Assembly (NCBI GenBank): GCA_026874595.1 | Contig: CM049314.1 | Span: 54,233,812 to 54,297,811 of the forward strand | DNA length: 64,000 bases | Direction: 5' to 3' | DNA from: Sipunculus nudus | Taxonomy: Eukaryota; Annelida; Sipuncula; Golfingiida; Sipunculidae | Shown: piece by piece, positions 22,727-34,932 of the stretch | Numbering within the stretch: position 1 is the stretch's first letter | How the letters are laid out: the number at the start of each line of letters is the position of its first letter | The notes under the pieces: generated by a model | The model's input: the letters and a program-made list of their open reading frames with translations, nothing else | The model's database searches: none | Told to the model about the DNA's origin: nothing | Made by a program: the position numbers and the translations under genes

Positions 22727-23599
22727 TGTTACAGGTGTCTCTTTTTTGTGCACTGTTGACATTCTGTTTCGAGTTAGGCTCAAGCCCTGGGCGTCAATCG
22801 CTATGGCGCGTAGAGACACAGCGCTCGGTATAATCTGTACTGGGTGAACCCTGGCGTATAAAGACACAGCGCTCATGTTAATTTGGAATTTTCTGGGCTG
22901 ATCACCCTCTATGAGCGCGTGTTTTGTATTGTTCTTTGGGCGCGTGTGTATTATGTATTGTCGTGTTTTTTGGATTGTTCGTTAAATGAAGTTTCTAGTC
23001 TTTGATGCGAGAAGCTATAAATTAGGGGCTGTGTTTACAGCCGAAAGAGAAAGGGAGAAATATTCCAGCGGACACAGAAGAGTGTGAGTCAGTTTGTGGA
23101 CCTTTCCGATAATTACAGCAGTTATATAGATCTTCTTCGAAATTTTTAACGGACTTTATATAGTCTTCAGTTTGCCTTTGGGATCACTACCTGAACTTCA
23201 TTTTTGGATTACAACAGATTGATTTTGTGATTGAATTGGACTGTTATTCTCTGAGAAGATTTATGTGAACTGTTTATCTGGATTATACGCTTTAAAAGAC
23301 TTATTGAGCTGTGGCAGTGGTGGTATCCAGGTAATGTACACTTTATTTATTATACTGTGTAATTGTATTGATTTACAGTTAACCTGTTCTTATACTGTGA
23401 AATTGTATTGATTTAGTGTATTGTAATGTTAGGGTTGTTTTAAGAATAAATTTTAATTATTTCTTAACAAAAAACACTGACTTCTTTATTCATTCCCCTA
23501 GACATTTCACGCTGCCTAGTGTTACAGAATCTGATTTTCATTTATCTCCGTAACAAAATTTATGCTCGTCACGATCTGTTGATATTAGGTTCCGTAACA
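22727..23599 (+). repeat. Solo LTR of the Gmr1-like family
   Basis: 873 bp from TGTTACAGG to CCGTAACA, flanked by ATCA on both sides (22723-22726, 23600-23603). It shares GAGACACAGCG, TAGGGGCTGTGTTTA, CAGACATTTCACGCTGCCT-type blocks and the 3' end with the full element. A TATAAA (about 23016) lies upstream of the shared AGGGGCTGTG block. It ends 106 bp before exon 4 of gene A and starts 18 bp after the minisatellite. Confidence 0.87.
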
Positions 23600-23705
23600 A
23601 TCATCACTTCGCAAACACGTTCAAACCTTTATAATTATATAATTGTGATATTCTCGTTCATGTATTAAAACATAACAATAATGAACTGAAAACTGATATT
23701 TGTAG

Positions 23706-24537
23706 AAAACCTAAGAAGATGTCTGAGTTGAATGGTGGATGTAACAGCCTGCACTGGGCAGGTCCGGAATGGGCAGACACAATCCCTCCAGGGGTGGCGC
23801 CACCTCCGCCAAGCCAGTCAGAGAACAGTAATAGTTACATAGACCCGGTCTCTATACCAAGTCCAAGATACGACCACGAACCTACAGAAGGCCGCCGGTA
23901 TCTGGAGCTCCAGAATCCGGACCAGTCCAATTTTTATGAAAATGAGGGACGGGCACAAATCAACGGCAGACCGGATGGCGGTCTTACAGCACCAGATGTC
24001 GTGCCAATCTCAAGTGTTTTATCCCTGGGAAGTAGTGCAAATGCGGGGGCGTATGAAAACTTAGAAAGTTATACAAGAAGAAATGAAAGTAAAAAAAGTA
24101 GAAGCTATGAGAATGCTTCATTTATTGAGCGATTAAAGCGGCGGGGGCACATTGTTAATATATTCCGTACTTCTGTGAATGAAAACGGATGTAACGCAGA
24201 ACAACCAACGGCTCAAGCTGCGCCACCGAACCAGCGACAAGCAAGGTCAACAACGCCTGACACGACCCGGGGTGCGGCGACATCTCGTCAGCAATCCGCT
24301 GCTTCTCGTGATGAACGCCGGGCCACGAAAAGCCGTCAGAAACGTGGAGGGGGAAGAGACACCCGAGAGAAACAGTATGACAGAAAGTATGAGAACGAGT
24401 CCGTGATACAAAGACTAAAACGCCGTAGTCAAGGCGGAGGTCTTTTCCGAAGCAGATCAAGGCGAGACAACGGCGTGGATCAGTCTGCCCCTCCTCCTGT
24501 CTCTGACATCAGGAAAATGTTTGATCAATCCGCATGA
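23706..24537 (+). CDS. Gene A coding exon 4: cytoplasmic tail with four YEN motifs
   Basis: This terminal exon encodes residues 355-631 and has a TTTGTAG acceptor. The junction codon AG|A gives Arg and the frame then runs open to TGA at 24535-24537. The tail is Ser/Arg/Pro-rich and polar, with no globular domain I recognise. It contains PPGVAPPPP near its start. Four YEN tripeptides lie at about residues 432, 471, 489 and 583. Two are part of a longer repeat of the form YEN-x-S-x-I-x-RLKRR. pYxN is the known preference of Grb2-type SH2 domains, so phosphotyrosine signalling is a reasonable inference. An ATG at 23719 within the exon is not taken as a start, because splicing continues the frame upstream. 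Confidence 0.82.
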
Positions 24538-24915
24538 TCAAACGACTCCGCATATAAACCAGTGCATGTCAGCTCCCTGTAAAGACGGGCGATTGTTTTC
24601 AACGATGTTCGTTGGAAGACAAAATTAACAATTATAAGCATAACTGGCTGTGATTTTATTAGCTTCGCTAGCTCCGAATCAGGTTTCATCCTTTAATTGT
24701 CATATCGTAAATAGTCATTTCGTCTGAGTAGTCAGCGTCATCGTTTATCACAGATATGAAAGGCAATAAGTAAAATATGATGAGGTGGTGGACTGCATGG
24801 AACATTTTTAATCTTTATAGGCTATGTCCATGGCCTGTAAGTGGTGCTGACCATTGAATGAGGGTGACAGTAACTATGTGATCAGAATGGTATGCCATAT
24901 AAGGCATGATAAGAA
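24538..24915. other. 3' flank of gene A
   Basis: Probably 3' UTR and downstream sequence. No canonical AATAAA is seen close to the stop. AATAAG at about 24762 is the nearest variant. Confidence 0.4.
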
Positions 24916-25128
24916 CAGGGGCGGATCCAGGATTAAGGAAAAGGGAGGGGGGGGGGGTCGAACCCAGGAAGACTAATGAAAACCCTAAAAAAGGGTCCCC
25001 AAATCTGGAAAAAGGGGGGGGGGGGTCCAGGCCCCAAAATTTTGTCTGAAGCCCTTAAAAAAGTTTTTGATGAAAAAAGGGGGGTCCGGACCCCTGGAAC
25101 CCCCCCCCCCCCCCCGAATCCGCTTCTG
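24916..25128. repeat. Dispersed GGATCC-ended repeat, copy 2
   Basis: CAGGGGCGGATCCAGGATT to GAATCCGCTTCTG with G-runs and C-runs near the two ends. It is a near copy of 34715-34932. The G/C homopolymers create false open frames on both strands. Confidence 0.85.
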
Positions 25129-26340
25129 AAGAATGGTAAGCATGGTTTTATATAATTGGGACTTGAAATCATGTCATTAATACTCATTAGGACTTTAACG
25201 TGAATATATCCAATGTCCTTTTGAAATTTCGCCATTATGATTTTGAGGCACCAGCGGGTTTCTAACTGAGGATATGGACCAGGCTACACGCAGCGACTTT
25301 ACTCTACAGTCGTAGCAGATCTCCATCGCTATAACCGCTGTTTGTAAAGCAAGGTTTTCTTTGTCTGACCACCATGGTCTTGTTGATCTGATTTTACAAC
25401 CGTTCAGACACAAAGCCGAGAATTAGACCAAGGAGAACGGGTGTCGAATGATTAAACTTTGGAGCTGGATGCACAATGCGATACCACGCTCTCATTAGTC
25501 TGTATTCAGTTCTGTGATCTGTGCCAACCTGGTGGTGGGACCCAGAGAACTTTGCTGGTTAACACCAGAGAGATCAGAGATGACTGTAGTGTGTAACTGC
25601 TGGGGGGGGGGGAGTGTAGGGCCCCTGTCCCAGGCAGCATCACACTCCTAGGGCATGGAGATATGATTATATGTAAGCAATCAAACTGGTATTTATATAA
25701 ACCAGGTCTACTGACAATCATTGTCATAACTAACTGCAAAATAATTTTGAAGAAAAAACATTCAAAAACACTAGTGTGTTTTTCAGACTTTCATTCTTGC
25801 AACCTCGAGGCTAATCGAACATCCGGTTACAAATACCTCTAAATTAAATAAAGTAAATTGAACGTCTAATTAAATTTACCCATCATCACAATCAGACTTG
25901 ATATCCGTAAACCTTCGGCTAACCAAAGGAGGACTGTAGTTATGCATTTCCCCGCAAGAATAAAAGACGCAACTCCCTTACCCCAGTTTTTGGTTATATA
26001 ATCTTGATGTTGGACAGCTAAACTTTATCTGTGATTTAGAGCTTGTGGATTATAAATATACTTTATGCTGCAATTATTATTAGAATTATATATAAGACGG
26101 AGAATGATAGCTGTATGATTATACATGTGTATCACTGCGTTAAGCTGTAAACAAAGTGTTTGTATGTGTAGGTTTAAGATGAATCCCGTCATGGATTTTT
26201 TTCCCAAAATAAATTGAGTATAACTATGGAACTTAAGCATGATCATTTTATTCTATGACACATACATACATATCCTCACACTCCTACACATACATACCGA
26301 TGCGCATTATGCAGTAGAACTCATGCTTACGTTCATTCCT
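25129..26340. other. No feature recognised
   Basis: Mixed-composition sequence with only short open frames and no domain pattern or repeat match within the window. Confidence 0.4.
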
Positions 26341-27080
26341 CAATATCGACCAGAGCTTCAACGGCGGTCATAATCATTTTTTGTCAATCACGTGAACTCA
26401 TCTTTTCCGATTTACGGCAAGGTCACTCGGTTCCGGAAACCTATAAACACCGCCATTACGGTCAGTGACCGAAACTTACGTTCCCGAGGCAGCGGAAATC
26501 TTACGCTTCTAAAGAAGCAACTGATTTTCACGCTGCTAGCTTTGACCGTTTATGATATATTTAGACACCAGATGGCGGTTCGTTGTCCGCTGAACAAAAA
26601 GTGCGTATGATGTGACAACCAGCCAACCAGATGCCAATAAACAAACACTCAACAGGCATCCTGGCTCCGCCCATAGCTGCGCTTCAAGCGCCGTTTACGT
26701 TCGAATTTTAATTGCTTCCTCTGCATGCTCGCATCATCGACCGATTCGATTCTGACAGTATGACTGTGTTAGCGTAGCCATGTGTCTGTTGTCTGCAGAA
26801 CTGAAACCAGCCAGCGAGGTTTGCACGCAGCCTTTGTTGTTACGTTTCATTTGAATTACAGCTCACCGACCGGACATCCTATGTGCCCAAGGCCCTAAGC
26901 AAACCACGTCTGCGGCAATTCTTTCTGAGCCTGTGGCCTGTTCAGACGGTTACCATGGCAATGAGCTGTCACTCAAAACGAATGAACATGATTGGCTCCG
27001 TGCATTCCTCGCTTGGCCGTGTCTTCCAGCACAAGGTCTCATCTGATTTGACAAAAATACAGTGCTCCCCTCTGGTGTAG
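26340..27080. promoter_or_regulatory. CpG-richer block with X-box-like motif
   Basis: Local base composition is less AT-rich than the surroundings and has more CpG. GTTACCATGGCAAT at 26949-26962 matches the RFX X-box palindrome (GTTRCC-AT-GGYAAC) except for its last base. An ATTGG (inverted CCAAT) lies 30 bases on. It could be a promoter or enhancer, but no associated exon is visible. Two short open frames here lack domain support. Confidence 0.25.
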
Positions 27081-30000
27081 CAATTCAGGATACGAGGTCA
27101 TAACAAAAAGCGCTTACCATATAGGAAGTAGGCCTATAGTTAAAGCGCTGTATAAAGAGCGTACCGAAACTTGGTTACTGTCGTTAAACAAGGGGAGCGT
27201 CTACTTGTGATGTCAATACCATGCACAAGTTTTTCACTCTCAGAGCTTCATGTCTGCCAAGAATTCCTTGGATAAAGATCAACACCTGGAAAGTGACTGA
27301 AATGATAGACCTAGTCAGCCGCCTCCTACGATAACACCTCCGTTGGTTGGCACATGCGTGTGTGTGACTAATTTAAATCTTTTGAGTCTATCGGATCTTG
27401 ATACTCGATTTTGTCTGTTAATTACTGATGGACTTTTTTGTATTTTTAAATGCCTTTTATCACATGAATACCATACACAATAATTACATAAGTCAGATGA
27501 GGCTTATGCTGTTCAGTATCAATCAGGACCGTCACAGGAACTATCTATTATAATAGACGTTGCTACTACTCCACTTTTGTCACGGAACTAGTACTCCTCT
27601 GTGGCCTGGCCTCTGATATGCCCGTTTTTGGTCCTTAACTGTAGGGAATGATGCCACGTGTTCCCCCAGTGGGGTCATTCCCCATGCCTGCCCATAAATT
27701 GTGAGAAATTTGACATTTTCTTCGCGCAGGGGCTTTTGCGGAACTACGCAAAAACGGGTAATATGCTAGTATATATAAGGGATAGCATTTTTGAAGTTTG
27801 TGTTTTATCATTATTCAGCAGAGTAGACAGATCAGGAAGTCTTAACAGTCTTAACAGAGTCCGGTTGCTGATGAAAAAAAGCTCGGAGATTTTCAAGCTT
27901 TGAATAAATGGGTAAAGTGAAGACATTTATCCTTTCCGAGGATGAGCTAGAATATTCAAATTTAGTAAATCACGGTATAATAACAACAAAGTTCAAAGAG
28001 CACCTCACATCTTTCGTTAAAGAAGGGGAAAGTCAATCAAATCGTGCTCGTTTTATGATGTTAGGAACTATAAAGAATAGTAAAATATGACAGTGTGGAC
28101 ACAGCAGTAATGAAGCCTTCCACTGCCATATATTCAAGAATCGATTCCCGGCCTTGTAAATCTGTATATTTTACCTCCGTTGACCAACAGAGTGCTTATA
28201 ATCAATTTCTTGAGGCGTCAGAAGTCCATACTTAAGTAACAGCTTTCATTATAATCTTTTGAGAGTTCATTTTTATCTTTTGAAACTGTATATCGGCCAC
28301 CGATTGGGACACATTGACTTGTGTATCTTAAAGATATCAGTATTTCTGAAACATTTTGTGACCATCTGTCGGTATTAGAAATTGTCCTGTAGTTCAGTGG
28401 AATTAAGTCTAAAAGTAAAACCTAAAAGTAAAATATCTTTTATCTCAAACAAAAGTGAAGTAACAGGATCACCTTATTCCATCCACAAGAGTAGAAACCG
28501 GTCCTAATAAACAAATATCATTTGATACGCTTTCAGACACACAATCAATGTATCATAAAATCTAAATAAAATACGTCATGCATTAAACAAGAATAAGCTA
28601 GAATTCACAAAATGTTTAAAACAGTCACATCCCATGGTAGAGAGAGGTCTTGCGTGGAATCTACACCCAGTATAGTCTCCGTGAATGTCACCCTGTCTTC
28701 CCAGTAATGAGAATGCAATGGATGGTATCGTAATGATATATGGTATCGTAATGCTATATATGGTAATGTATTATAGATTTCGGCTCTCTGCTGGACATGC
28801 AAATCCTTAAATGTATTTGCTAATATGTGGTTATATACAAATAATGCCAATGAGATAATTATTTTACAGTAATGAATTGATAGAATATAAAATAGAATTA
28901 AAATAGATAAATTGGATGAAATAATATATTTGTAGTACAACAAAGAGTTATAGGTATTTTCACGATTCGGCCCGACGATGTGACGCCATCCAGGAACTTA
29001 AGGTGAAGCTTATAATTAGGGGTCCAACAACATAATGATTATCATCCTTTAATACCTATTACCGTAAAATGCAAGGAGAGCAAAAATTATCTGTAGTGTC
29101 AAATAATTTAAAAAAATGTTATTGGAGAGTAAAAAATCCGCGAAACCACGATGCATTAAATTTTACACTTGCCCACTCTGTCTATTGAAAAAAAACCCGC
29201 CGGCTGATCAATATTCAGGTACATGCGGTAATAACATTACGCGTCGTTAAAGCACTTGTCAACACATATACCCTCGTGATTCGTGTATTTAAGAATAAAC
29301 ACTTTACTGTCATTTCGAAACTACTGGGTCAAAACTGGGGTCAACTAGATTTTCCTATGATAAAGAACTGACTAAACAGGGCGTAGACAAAGACTGTCCA
29401 CTTCATAAGATCCGGATCTTTAAGGTTTGTTTGTCCGATGGGGTCTTATACTCTAGGGCTGTTACCCGGCCGGTTTTGTATTCCACATGTTGTCAGGCAC
29501 TGCACACAAGGCTATTATTTATTTATACTCCAGTGACAGCGTGTTTTTGACAATTCTTATTCACCATCCTCATGATAGAGTTGACCAAGTATATCGTTAA
29601 TCGCATCCATATAGACATTGAAACCTGTAGTTTTTTTTAAAGGGGCCTAATCACCTATAAACCATGTTGAATTAACACTAAAATAACAAAAATAACATTT
29701 TCTCTTTGAAATAAATTGCTAGTGGACCGGGCGCGATCATAGGCCTCAACATTAACACAGCGCGTTGGACTTGTGCATCGCCTGGGCCAGAACACCTGTT
29801 AATTAGGAGGTACCCTGACCCCAAATATGTTATACACGTTCCTGCTTGCTGGAACATCATATGGTGCGGTCTCTCAGGTCTAAGCTCCGGTATACGACCT
29901 GTGCTGCCCGTGTCTTACAAATCTGTTGCGACATATTCTACAACGAATTTACTCGTCTAGAACTAACTTTCTCCCACAAATCAAAAATAAAATTAGAAGA

Positions 30001-31030
30001 AGCAAATTCATACATAGATGCATCGGACGATAAATCCAATAACCAAAACCAGAAAATAACGTATAAGGATTAGGGCAAAGCTAAATTGATTAAAAAATAT
30101 AGGAAAGTATGTATTATATCTAAGTACAAGTCAAACACGACTTTATAATGCGTATGAAAATATTTATTATTTTGCTGTGACCCCTATAATGGCCGTTCTA
30201 CACTCACCCACACACTCGTCATCACCATACACACATACTCACACAGACATATATATGTATGTTGTTACATATGTAACATAGCGATACAAAAATGCTTTCA
30301 TAACTTGACGTCTTCAAACTTCTGATAAAGAATTTAGTCACGACTACATTGCTCAACCTCGTATGTTAAAGTTGTCACCCTGGACGGTCTTAGTACCACT
30401 CGATATATAATGCGAAGGAATTTACATCAGTGTTGTAAGACAGGATCGTCTTTACAATAAACAAGGCGTATGTAAAGAGGAAAACGAAAAAACCTGGATA
30501 TTCCTGTCCTGAAAGAAAATTTTACTTTGTGAGTCATGCAAGTTTACCTGTGAGAAACAACAATACCGAGAGCAAGACTGAATGTAAGTTGTTGGTAGTT
30601 GGTGTGTAGAAAGATGTATATATAATTTGAAATTCTCTCTAAAATCCCATTGTTACAGGATTTTAATATCCTGATTTATGACAAGGATTAATTTGTATAG
30701 TTAAATTTGTTATATCCAGTGATGGATACTGCATTTTGCACTTGGCGATCGGTGTCAAGTGTCATCCGGGTGGTGGTCACTGGGTACAGGTAACATTTTC
30801 TCATTAAGTTTGTCAGCAACAGTTTGTAATTTTTGCTTGCTGAAAATCTTCGATATTCGCAAACATGTTGTTCAGTTGCGTATGCCTGTTTGTTGGTTTG
30901 TTTGTGTGATTGTCTCCACTCTACTGGCCACAATTTTGTAGCAATCGATCTGAAACTGTAGCAATCGATCTGAAACTTACAGGGTTGATTAAAATCTAAA
31001 AGTCCTGGAAACCCTAATGTTTTTGGTCAA
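27081..31030. other. No gene recognised
   Basis: AT-rich DNA with short frames only. A small local repeat of GGTATCGTAATG (28720-28770) and a CACAC/ACATAT-rich stretch (30200-30260) are the only structures noted. Confidence 0.4.
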
Positions 31031-31590
31031 ACTAGGTCAAAGGTCAAAGTCAAAGTCATAAAAAAGTCAACAATTTATTTGCGTAATAACTTCATTCAAA
31101 ATTGTCATATCTACACAAACTATAGCCCATTTTGTTCCTCTAGACTTTCTCCATGCGATGGTCTTGTCAAATGTCATCTTTGAGTGTGTCAGTATGTGTG
31201 TCTGTCTGTCAGTTGTCCTCAATTTCGCCTGCATGCTGGTCCTTTAATAAAACATTCTACAGGTCCTTTCATAAAACATTCTACAGGTCCTTTTCATAAA
31301 ACATTCTACAGGCAACAGTTTTGCAGGAATCATTTTGAAGCTGGTAGATCTTCTGTCTTACATTGATATATCAAAACTGATTATCATTTTTGGAAAATAG
31401 CCGCTAGGGGATGCTGCATTTTAAACACGGTAACATATCTTTTTTTGTCATATCTCCAAAATTATAGACCTAAGCTACATAAATCATAGCTCAATTTGTA
31501 CCTCTATGTTTTTCTTAAAGGATGGTCTAGTCAACTGTCATCTCGGATGTGTCAGTATGTCTGTCTGTTTTCAGACTTGATCAATTTCTT
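31031..31590. repeat. Diverged duplicated module and 3 x 25-bp tandem repeat
   Basis: GTCATATCTnCAnAA...CCTCTA...GATGGTCTnGTCAAnTGTCATCT and GTGTCAGTATGTnTGTCTGT occur at about 31105-31205 and 31448-31570. Between them CAGGTCCTTTcATAAAACATTC is repeated three times (31238-31312). Probably an old dispersed element. Confidence 0.6.
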
Positions 31591-31937
31591 ATCAGCCGAG
31601 CTAAAAACCACTTTGTACACAACAAGGTATCAAACTCAACTGAAGAGAATATTATATTATATTTGATGTGAAAAGGATGTACCTAGTCACCCCGGAGCAA
31701 AATTTCATCACAATGTATCTAATAAGCTTTACCCAGATGACAGTTGACACGGATCGCCGTGGGTATCAAGCAGTACCCAGCACTGGGTATAGCAAATTTC
31801 ACTGTTAACCTATTCCTGTCATAAATCAGGAAGTTGAATTCATGGACCAATGAGATTTCACACACATATTCAAATTATATTTATCTACTTATAAATCTAT
31901 CAACCCCTAAAGTTCGGAATTTTTTATATCTAATCAT

Positions 31938-31938
<1 letters not shown>

Positions 31939-31994
<56 letters not shown>

Positions 31995-32043
31995 GGTAGT
32001 GTTACCCTCCGATGTAAAGTGCTCTATGGCCTACAGACTACAG

Positions 32044-32106
<63 letters not shown>
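31939..32106. repeat. Two (TA)n microsatellites
   Basis: TA runs at about 31939-31991 and 32052-32106, separated by 60 bp. Confidence 0.93.
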
Positions 32107-32110
<4 letters not shown>

Positions 32111-34714
32111 AATCAGAGTTTCCGATAAGAAAAAGTAGATGTCTAAAGAAGTCCAAACTAAGGTTCTTGCGGCTCATTATACTAATGCTGTGTAATGCTT
32201 ATGCACAAGGACATTGGACAAGAAACCAGCCCGGCGAAACCGATGCTTAAAAAAAACACAAGTAACCTTGACACCGTTTATCGCATTTCAATTGCATGGC
32301 CGATTCTTAAATAAGGGGATGATGGAGAAGCAACGTCTGAAAATGAAAGCCATCCACAACCTAAAATTATGGCAAACTGTCAATATACAACAAACATAAT
32401 TTGACATTTTGATTTAACCAAAATATGACATATGCATGATGTACATTATTCTGGTTTCTCAGCAAAGCTTCATCCAACTTCCCTTCGTCCAGACAATTTC
32501 CTTTGGTGATTTTGAATTTTCTGTTATCAGTGAAATTAATTGTGCCTTAAATTAACACAATTGAAGTTAGCTAAGAAATTGTTTACAAGTCTGAAATGTT
32601 GCTTGTCGAACTCTCACCCCTCTCGGTCATTGCTCAACGGTGGGGCTATTACGCGTTACGCCGATCAGCAGGCCACTTCACCCTTATTTTCATCGAAGGC
32701 GATCCTCGCTTTGAAACGAGACTGCATTCGATGGAAGCCTTGATTTTATGGATCATGGAGATTCACATAATGATTCAACGATCAAGTAAGCAGAGTGACA
32801 CTGAGCGAGTATAAATCCTATTTTCCCATGTGGTACATGACGCACGGGTGTCCGCTTTCATATCTTTAACATTCAAATCCCATGAAAAGTTCGTCGGCTG
32901 GTTCATGTCTGCTAAATGAATATCAGCATACGAATACATTCCGCGATTGCTGGAAACACGCCCGACCAATCAGAAACTCGTTGTATAAAACATTCGTCTG
33001 GCCCAGCGCATTAAGTTGAACCATGATATTTTCCGGCGGGAAATTATTCGCGAGGACATTATCATCACGACATTTTCAGCAAATATGATTTAAAACTGAA
33101 TGCGCGATATTTTACCCTGATTCTCACTGATTATCTGTTTACTTTTGAGGTGACGCATCGTGTTTTATTGCATCGAACTTTCACACCATTAGCGAATCCT
33201 GAAATACGCTTGGATAACGTACACAAATGTAACAGCCATGACCCTCTCTTGGCTTGCTTGACTTTCGCGTTAGCCAATTATATCCATTGTTGAAAATGCC
33301 GGCGAGGATCCGAAGCGAACGTGTCCGAGGTATCCAGATGAGTAATTGTCTGACAATGTCTAATCAAAAGACCAAAGCTTGTGGTGAAATGCATGCGCAG
33401 GGCTTAGTATAGTGCCTACTGCTGTAACGTAGTGTAGTGTAGTGTAGTTGCTTTGACTTCTTACTATCAGCTGCAGCCGCCATCTAGGTTCCCTAGGTTG
33501 AGAAAGTCCTTCCTGGTGGTACATAGCTTCTGCTAAGTCAAGACTCTCACAGTGCCTCAAAGTGGCTCACAGTGGATACTTGGTACCCTTGGGGACTCAA
33601 ACTCAACTGCGAGGGATATAAGGGAAACAACCCTGACAGAAATATCGGACTGGAGCCCCGTAGGCGATTCCTTGTTTCAGTTCTGGCGAGGTTCCGGCAA
33701 CTCCTGCAGTTTGATTCATCTCCAGCCGTCTTGACCACGTCTTGGATTCAGATGTATCAGGAAGAGTGTGCGGATAGTGCTGCGCAAGCTCTCCTCACTC
33801 TGAACTAAGTCACGCGCAAGTCATGTTCTATCCAGCAGAAGTTGACAGTTCCAGATCTACTTAAAAACCTTGATCATCAGGGTCATCTTCGCAAAGGGAT
33901 GGACGAACATCAAATGGCCAAAAGACGATACTTATACTAACATGCCGTTTCTCACATGCCAACTAACTGCTTAGTCGGACATCATCTTTTATTCGTTGAA
34001 CTTCTTTAAGAAAGAATGCAACGAAGTCAATACGTGAATGGGAAGTTCTATCATATGGACGAGTACTAGGCAAATTTCCATGCTAAAATAAGCATGGTAA
34101 CTATTAGAGAAGTGGCCATAAGGCTCAAAACACTCATATTCATCACCTCACACAAACTGAGAAATTTTGAAATAAGAACGGGTTATCAAACAGGGCTCAC
34201 TCGCTTTAGATTGCGAGTGAACACAAATGATCGCTAGGGAACGGGAAAAGATCGCAAAAGAACGCGAAATGATCGCGAGTGATATAAATATAGCACATGC
34301 ATATATGTCCCTTTAGGAGCACAGTATGAAATTGTTATTAGTAAATTTTGTTGTTAAATGCAATGAGAGCAATCGGACTAGCAGATTTTTACGTGTTGAA
34401 TAAAAAAATATATTCTAAACTCCGGTCATCATGTGTAGCAGGGTGTCTAAAAGCTGGCCAAGGAAAGCATTCTAATTCTAAAGTAATGTCTTAGAAGCAG
34501 TGGGCAATGGTTCCAATGCGGCGGCCACTTGGAATTCATTATTTGTCTCATAAAATTTGAGGCGGTGTCCATATCCTTGGCGGCAGGCTCTTGACAAGGT
34601 TACTGTTGTGTTTACCCTGTATCATTCGTAGGTTGGACTTTAGGCCTCTAATGCTTGGTATCAAACTACTAGCTGTCACCATATCCTGTTTTCGGGCCTG
34701 TTTTGTTCCTTCCA
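32107..34714. other. No gene recognised
   Basis: Short overlapping frames on both strands (33360-33810) lack splice, domain or compositional support. A small (GTAGT)n-like run lies at about 33430. The words GATCGC/CGCGA recur at about 34215-34285. Confidence 0.4.
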
Positions 34715-34932
34715 CAGGGGCGGATCCAGGATTTAGGAAAAGGGGGGGGGGGGGGGGGTCCAACCCAGGAGGACTAATGAAAACCCAAAAAAAAAGGTCC
34801 CCAGGTCTGAAAAAGGTGGGGGGGTCCAAGCCGCATAATTTGGTTTAAAGCCCTTAAAGAAAGATGTTTCTGATGAAAAAGGGGGGGGGGGTCCGGACCC
34901 CCTGCCCCCCCCCCCCCCCGGGATCCGCTTCT
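34715..34932. repeat. Dispersed GGATCC-ended repeat, copy 3
   Basis: CAGGGGCGGATCCAGGATTT to GGGATCCGCTTCT, with a G18-like run at about 34742. High similarity to copy 2 suggests recent activity of the family. Confidence 0.87.

Larger units (their letters stand above)
4553..24537 (+). other. Gene A span: VWA-domain single-pass receptor with YEN-motif tail (4 coding exons)
   Basis: The gene model joins 4553-5354, 10429-10554, 20533-20668 and 23706-24537. All junctions are GT-AG and phases match (1, 1, 2), giving one frame of 632 codons. Predicted order: signal peptide (hydrophobic residues about 16-30), Ser/Thr-rich linker, VWA domain (about 84-267) with the MIDAS motif DISQS at 91-95, acidic Cys-rich segment (268-309), transmembrane helix (about 320-345), then a cytoplasmic tail to residue 631. 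VWA domains usually mediate ligand binding or matrix adhesion, so a cell-surface adhesion or recognition role is inferred. The ligand is unknown. An untranslated first exon further upstream is possible. The 3' end is uncertain because no clear AATAAA follows the stop closely. I do not recognise an orthologue by name. Confidence 0.82.

Noticed and set aside
24933-25235. 100-residue Pro/Gly/Phe-rich antisense frame
   Set aside because: Produced by G and C homopolymers of the dispersed GGATCC-ended repeat. The same artefact appears at 34548-34969.
26392-26610. 72-residue open frame in the CpG-richer block
   Set aside because: Short, no domain, no splice partner. Kept only as a composition anomaly.
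31030-31055. AGGTCAAAGGTCA direct repeat (DR1 nuclear receptor element)
   Set aside because: It sits in a run of GTCAAAG words within a repetitive module. Similar GACCTTTGACC strings occur elsewhere in the window, so a specific regulatory role is unsupported.
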